Of a stretch of DNA of 64,000 bases, positions 62,292-64,000 are shown one piece after another (positions within the stretch are counted from its first letter, which is position 1; every line of letters begins with the position of its first letter). Source of the DNA: Orlajensenia sp037404875 (GTDB taxonomy: Bacteria > Actinomycetota > Actinomycetes > Actinomycetales > Microbacteriaceae); NCBI RefSeq assembly GCF_037404875.1, contig NZ_JBBELO010000039.1:1-64000 (forward strand). Direction: 5' to 3'. Both the position numbers and the translations under genes were made by a program. Below the pieces are notes generated by a model that searched no databases, was not told where the DNA came from, and worked only from the letters and a program-made list of their open reading frames with translations.

Positions 62292-62765
62292 CTACTCCTG
62301 CGGGCGGGCCGGAAGGCGGCCGTGCTCGTCGCGCAGCTGCTCGATCGCCGATTCGAAGTCATCGAGCGACTCGAACGCCTGGTAGACGCTCGCGAAGCGC
62401 AGGTAGGCGACCTCGTCGAGCTCGCGCAGCGGCGGAAGGATGGCCAGGCCGATGTCGTTCGCCTCGATCTGCGAGGCGCCCGTCGACCGGATCGTCTCCT
62501 CGACCTTCTGGGCGAGGACCGCGAGGTCGGAGTCGGTCACCGGCCGGCCCTGGCATGCCTTCCGCACGCCCGACACGACCTTCTCCCGACTGAACGGCTC
62601 GACGACCCCGGAGCGCTTGATGACCGCGAGGCTCGCGGTCTCGGTCGTCGAGAAGCGGCGTCCGCACTCGGGGCACTGGCGACGGCGACGGATGCTGAGG
62701 CCGTCGTCGCTGGTGCGGGAGTCGATGACGCGGGAGTCCGGGTGGCGGCAGAAGGGGCAGAACAT
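62292..62765 (-). CDS. nrdR: Transcriptional repressor NrdR
   Basis: 157 residues. Regulates ribonucleotide reductase genes. The N-terminal zinc ribbon 'MFCPFCRHPDSRVIDSR' with 'RQCPECGRRFST' is complete, and the ATP-cone domain starts 'VIKRSGVVEPFSREKVVSGV'. No NrdR box for its own promoter was recognised. It lies between hisD and pyrD on the same strand. Confidence 0.97.
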   Translation of the reverse strand: MFCPFCRHPDSRVIDSRTSDDGLSIRRRRQCPECGRRFSTTETASLAVIKRSGVVEPFSREKVVSGVRKACQGRPVTDSDLAVLAQKVEETIRSTGASQIEANDIGLAILPPLRELDEVAYLRFASVYQAFESLDDFESAIEQLRDEHGRLPARPQE

Positions 62766-62850
62766 CGTGCTTCCAGCCTACTGGGCGGTGGGACGCGACC
62801 GTGCTCGGTCGGGAGGCCAAGCGATGCGACCGGGCTTTCGGGATCCGCCC

Positions 62851-64000
62851 TCAGGCGAAGCGGGCGCGCACCGCGTCGCCGTGCGCCGGCAGCACCTCGG
62901 CATCCGAGAGTGCGGCGATGTTCGCGGCGACGGCCTGCAGCGCGTCGCGGTCGTACTCGACGACCTGCTGGGGGCGCAGGAAGGTCGATGCGCCGAGACC
63001 GGCGGCGAAGCGCGCCTGCCCGCCTGTGGGAAGCACGTGATTCGATCCGGCCGCGTAGTCGCCGAGGCTCACGGGCGAGTGCGCTCCGAGGAAGATCGCC
63101 CCGGCGTTCTGGATGCGGGCGAGCACGGCCTCGTCGTCGGCCGTCTGGATCTCGAGGTGCTCCGGCCCGAATGCGTTCGCGAAGTCCGCAGCCTGGGCGA
63201 GGTCGTCGACGAGCACGACGGCGGACTGCGGGCCGGTCAGGGCCGCGCGCACGCGATCGCCGTGCGTCGTCGATGCGGCCTGCGCGGCCACCTCGTCGGC
63301 CACCGCGGTCGCGAGGCCGGGGGCATCCGTCACGAGCACGGCCGCCGCGAGCTCGTCGTGCTCAGCCTGGCTGATGAGGTCGGCGGCGATGAGCCGGGCA
63401 TCGGCCGACGCATCCGCGATCACGAGGATGTCGGTGGGTCCGGCCTCGGCGTCGATGCCGGCCTGGCCGCGGATGAGTCGCTTCGCTGCGGCCACGTAGA
63501 CGTTTCCGGGCCCGGTCACGAGTTGAACCGGCTCGAGGCCGATGTCAGCGACGCCGTACGCGAGCGCGCCGATGGCTCCGGCTCCACCCATGGCGTAGAC
63601 CTCGCTCACGCCGAGCAGTCCGGCCGCGGCGAGCACGACGGGGTGCACGTGACCGCCGTGCTGGCGCTGCGGCGGCGAGACGAGGGCGATGGATGCGACA
63701 CCGGCCACCTGCGCCGGAACCACGTTCATGACGACGCTCGACGGGTAGACGGCCTTGCCGCCGGGAACGTAGAGGCCCACTCGCGCCACCGGCTGCCAGC
63801 GCTGGCGGATGCGCGCACCGGGAGCGAGCTGGGTCACGATGGCGGGCGGCACCTGGGCGGCGCTCGCCGTGCGCACGCGGCGGATCGTCTCCTCGAGGGC
63901 GGTGCGCACTGCGGCATCGAGCCCGTCGACGGCCGCGGCGATCTCCTCGGCCGGCACCCGCAGGGCGGGCGGGCGTCCGCCGTCGAAGCGATCGGCCTGG
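62851..64000 (-). CDS. hisD: Histidinol dehydrogenase (5' end beyond window)
   Basis: The C-terminal ~382 codons; the frame continues past the window edge with 'RFDGGRPPALRVPAEE'. NAD-dependent zinc enzyme for the last two steps of histidine synthesis. Typical segments are 'YVPGGKAVYPSSVVMNVVPA', 'TGPGNVYVAAAKRLIRGQAG', 'EHDELAAAVLVTD' and 'VSLGDYAAGSNHVLPTGGQA'. Full-length HisD is about 430 residues, so roughly 45 are missing. Confidence 0.96.
   Translation of the reverse strand, partial: QADRFDGGRPPALRVPAEEIAAAVDGLDAAVRTALEETIRRVRTASAAQVPPAIVTQLAPGARIRQRWQPVARVGLYVPGGKAVYPSSVVMNVVPAQVAGVASIALVSPPQRQHGGHVHPVVLAAAGLLGVSEVYAMGGAGAIGALAYGVADIGLEPVQLVTGPGNVYVAAAKRLIRGQAGIDAEAGPTDILVIADASADARLIAADLISQAEHDELAAAVLVTDAPGLATAVADEVAAQAASTTHGDRVRAALTGPQSAVVLVDDLAQAADFANAFGPEHLEIQTADDEAVLARIQNAGAIFLGAHSPVSLGDYAAGSNHVLPTGGQARFAAGLGASTFLRPQQVVEYDRDALQAVAANIAALSDAEVLPAHGDAVRARFA

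Overview
The window is very GC-rich and carries actinobacterial signature genes: SepH, DUF3000, DUF3093, DUF3159, DUF3710, DUF4193, a clpP1-clpP2 pair, a quinone-type PyrD, and the yebC-ruvCAB-yajC-secDF-rsh block. A DUF7882-type small protein, a DUF222/HNH protein and REP-type repeats that read 'PEPVEG' when translated point to the family Microbacteriaceae. I do not attempt a genus. Most of the window is conserved chromosomal core. There are no rRNA genes, CRISPR arrays, insertion sequences or prophage genes.

Layout. 0.1-14.5 kb: a long leftward block, thrS-HIT, then pdxS-pdxT-yebC-ruvC-ruvA-ruvB-yajC-secD-secF-rsh. It covers threonyl-tRNA synthesis, vitamin B6, Holliday-junction processing, the SecDF-YajC export accessory and the stringent response. 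A rightward pyridoxal kinase gene sits inside it. 14.5-19.8 kb: a secreted polysaccharide-degrading locus, with a GH87-like beta-helix enzyme facing away from a GH39-like multidomain enzyme; a small ORF and a long hairpin lie between them. 19.9-25.5 kb: a DEAD-box helicase, an unusual RNase HI, four tRNA genes, two ORFan genes in a less GC-rich islet, a small acidic protein and a lone PemK/MazF-like protein. 25.6-36.2 kb: an ammonium transporter behind GlnR-like boxes, ZapE, sulfur-transfer genes, DUF3000-RNase D and a fadA-fadB pair. 36.2-39.2 kb: a five-copy REP-like array, a DarT-like ADP-ribosyltransferase without antitoxin, and an aldo/keto reductase-MerR pair behind a textbook MerR promoter. 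39.2-55.4 kb: dxs, acnA (with a perfect 20-bp palindrome upstream), dut and conserved DUF genes, sepH, clpX, clpP2-clpP1, tig, tRNA-Pro and an HNH protein. 55.7-58.5 kb: tRNA-Gly and a compact arsenic locus. 58.6-64 kb: DUF445, DUF72, DUF7882, pyrD, nrdR and a hisD cut by the window edge.

The most interesting parts are: (1) the ars locus, arsR facing arsO-arsN-arsC, with an arsinothricin-type acetyltransferase, a flavoprotein ending in a Cys-rich tail, and no efflux permease; (2) the orphan DarT-like enzyme beside the REP array, plus a REP-like unit that appears to have become part of the trigger-factor gene; (3) the paired secreted glycosidases with the large hairpin between them; (4) readable regulatory sites, namely GlnR boxes before amt, a leaderless MerR promoter, an ArsR dyad and the acnA palindrome; and (5) RNase HI with a C-terminal ribbon-helix-helix-like segment.

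All assignments come from reading sequence and motif memory. No database search was run. Start codons were chosen by ribosome-binding site and family convention, and alternatives are given where they matter.
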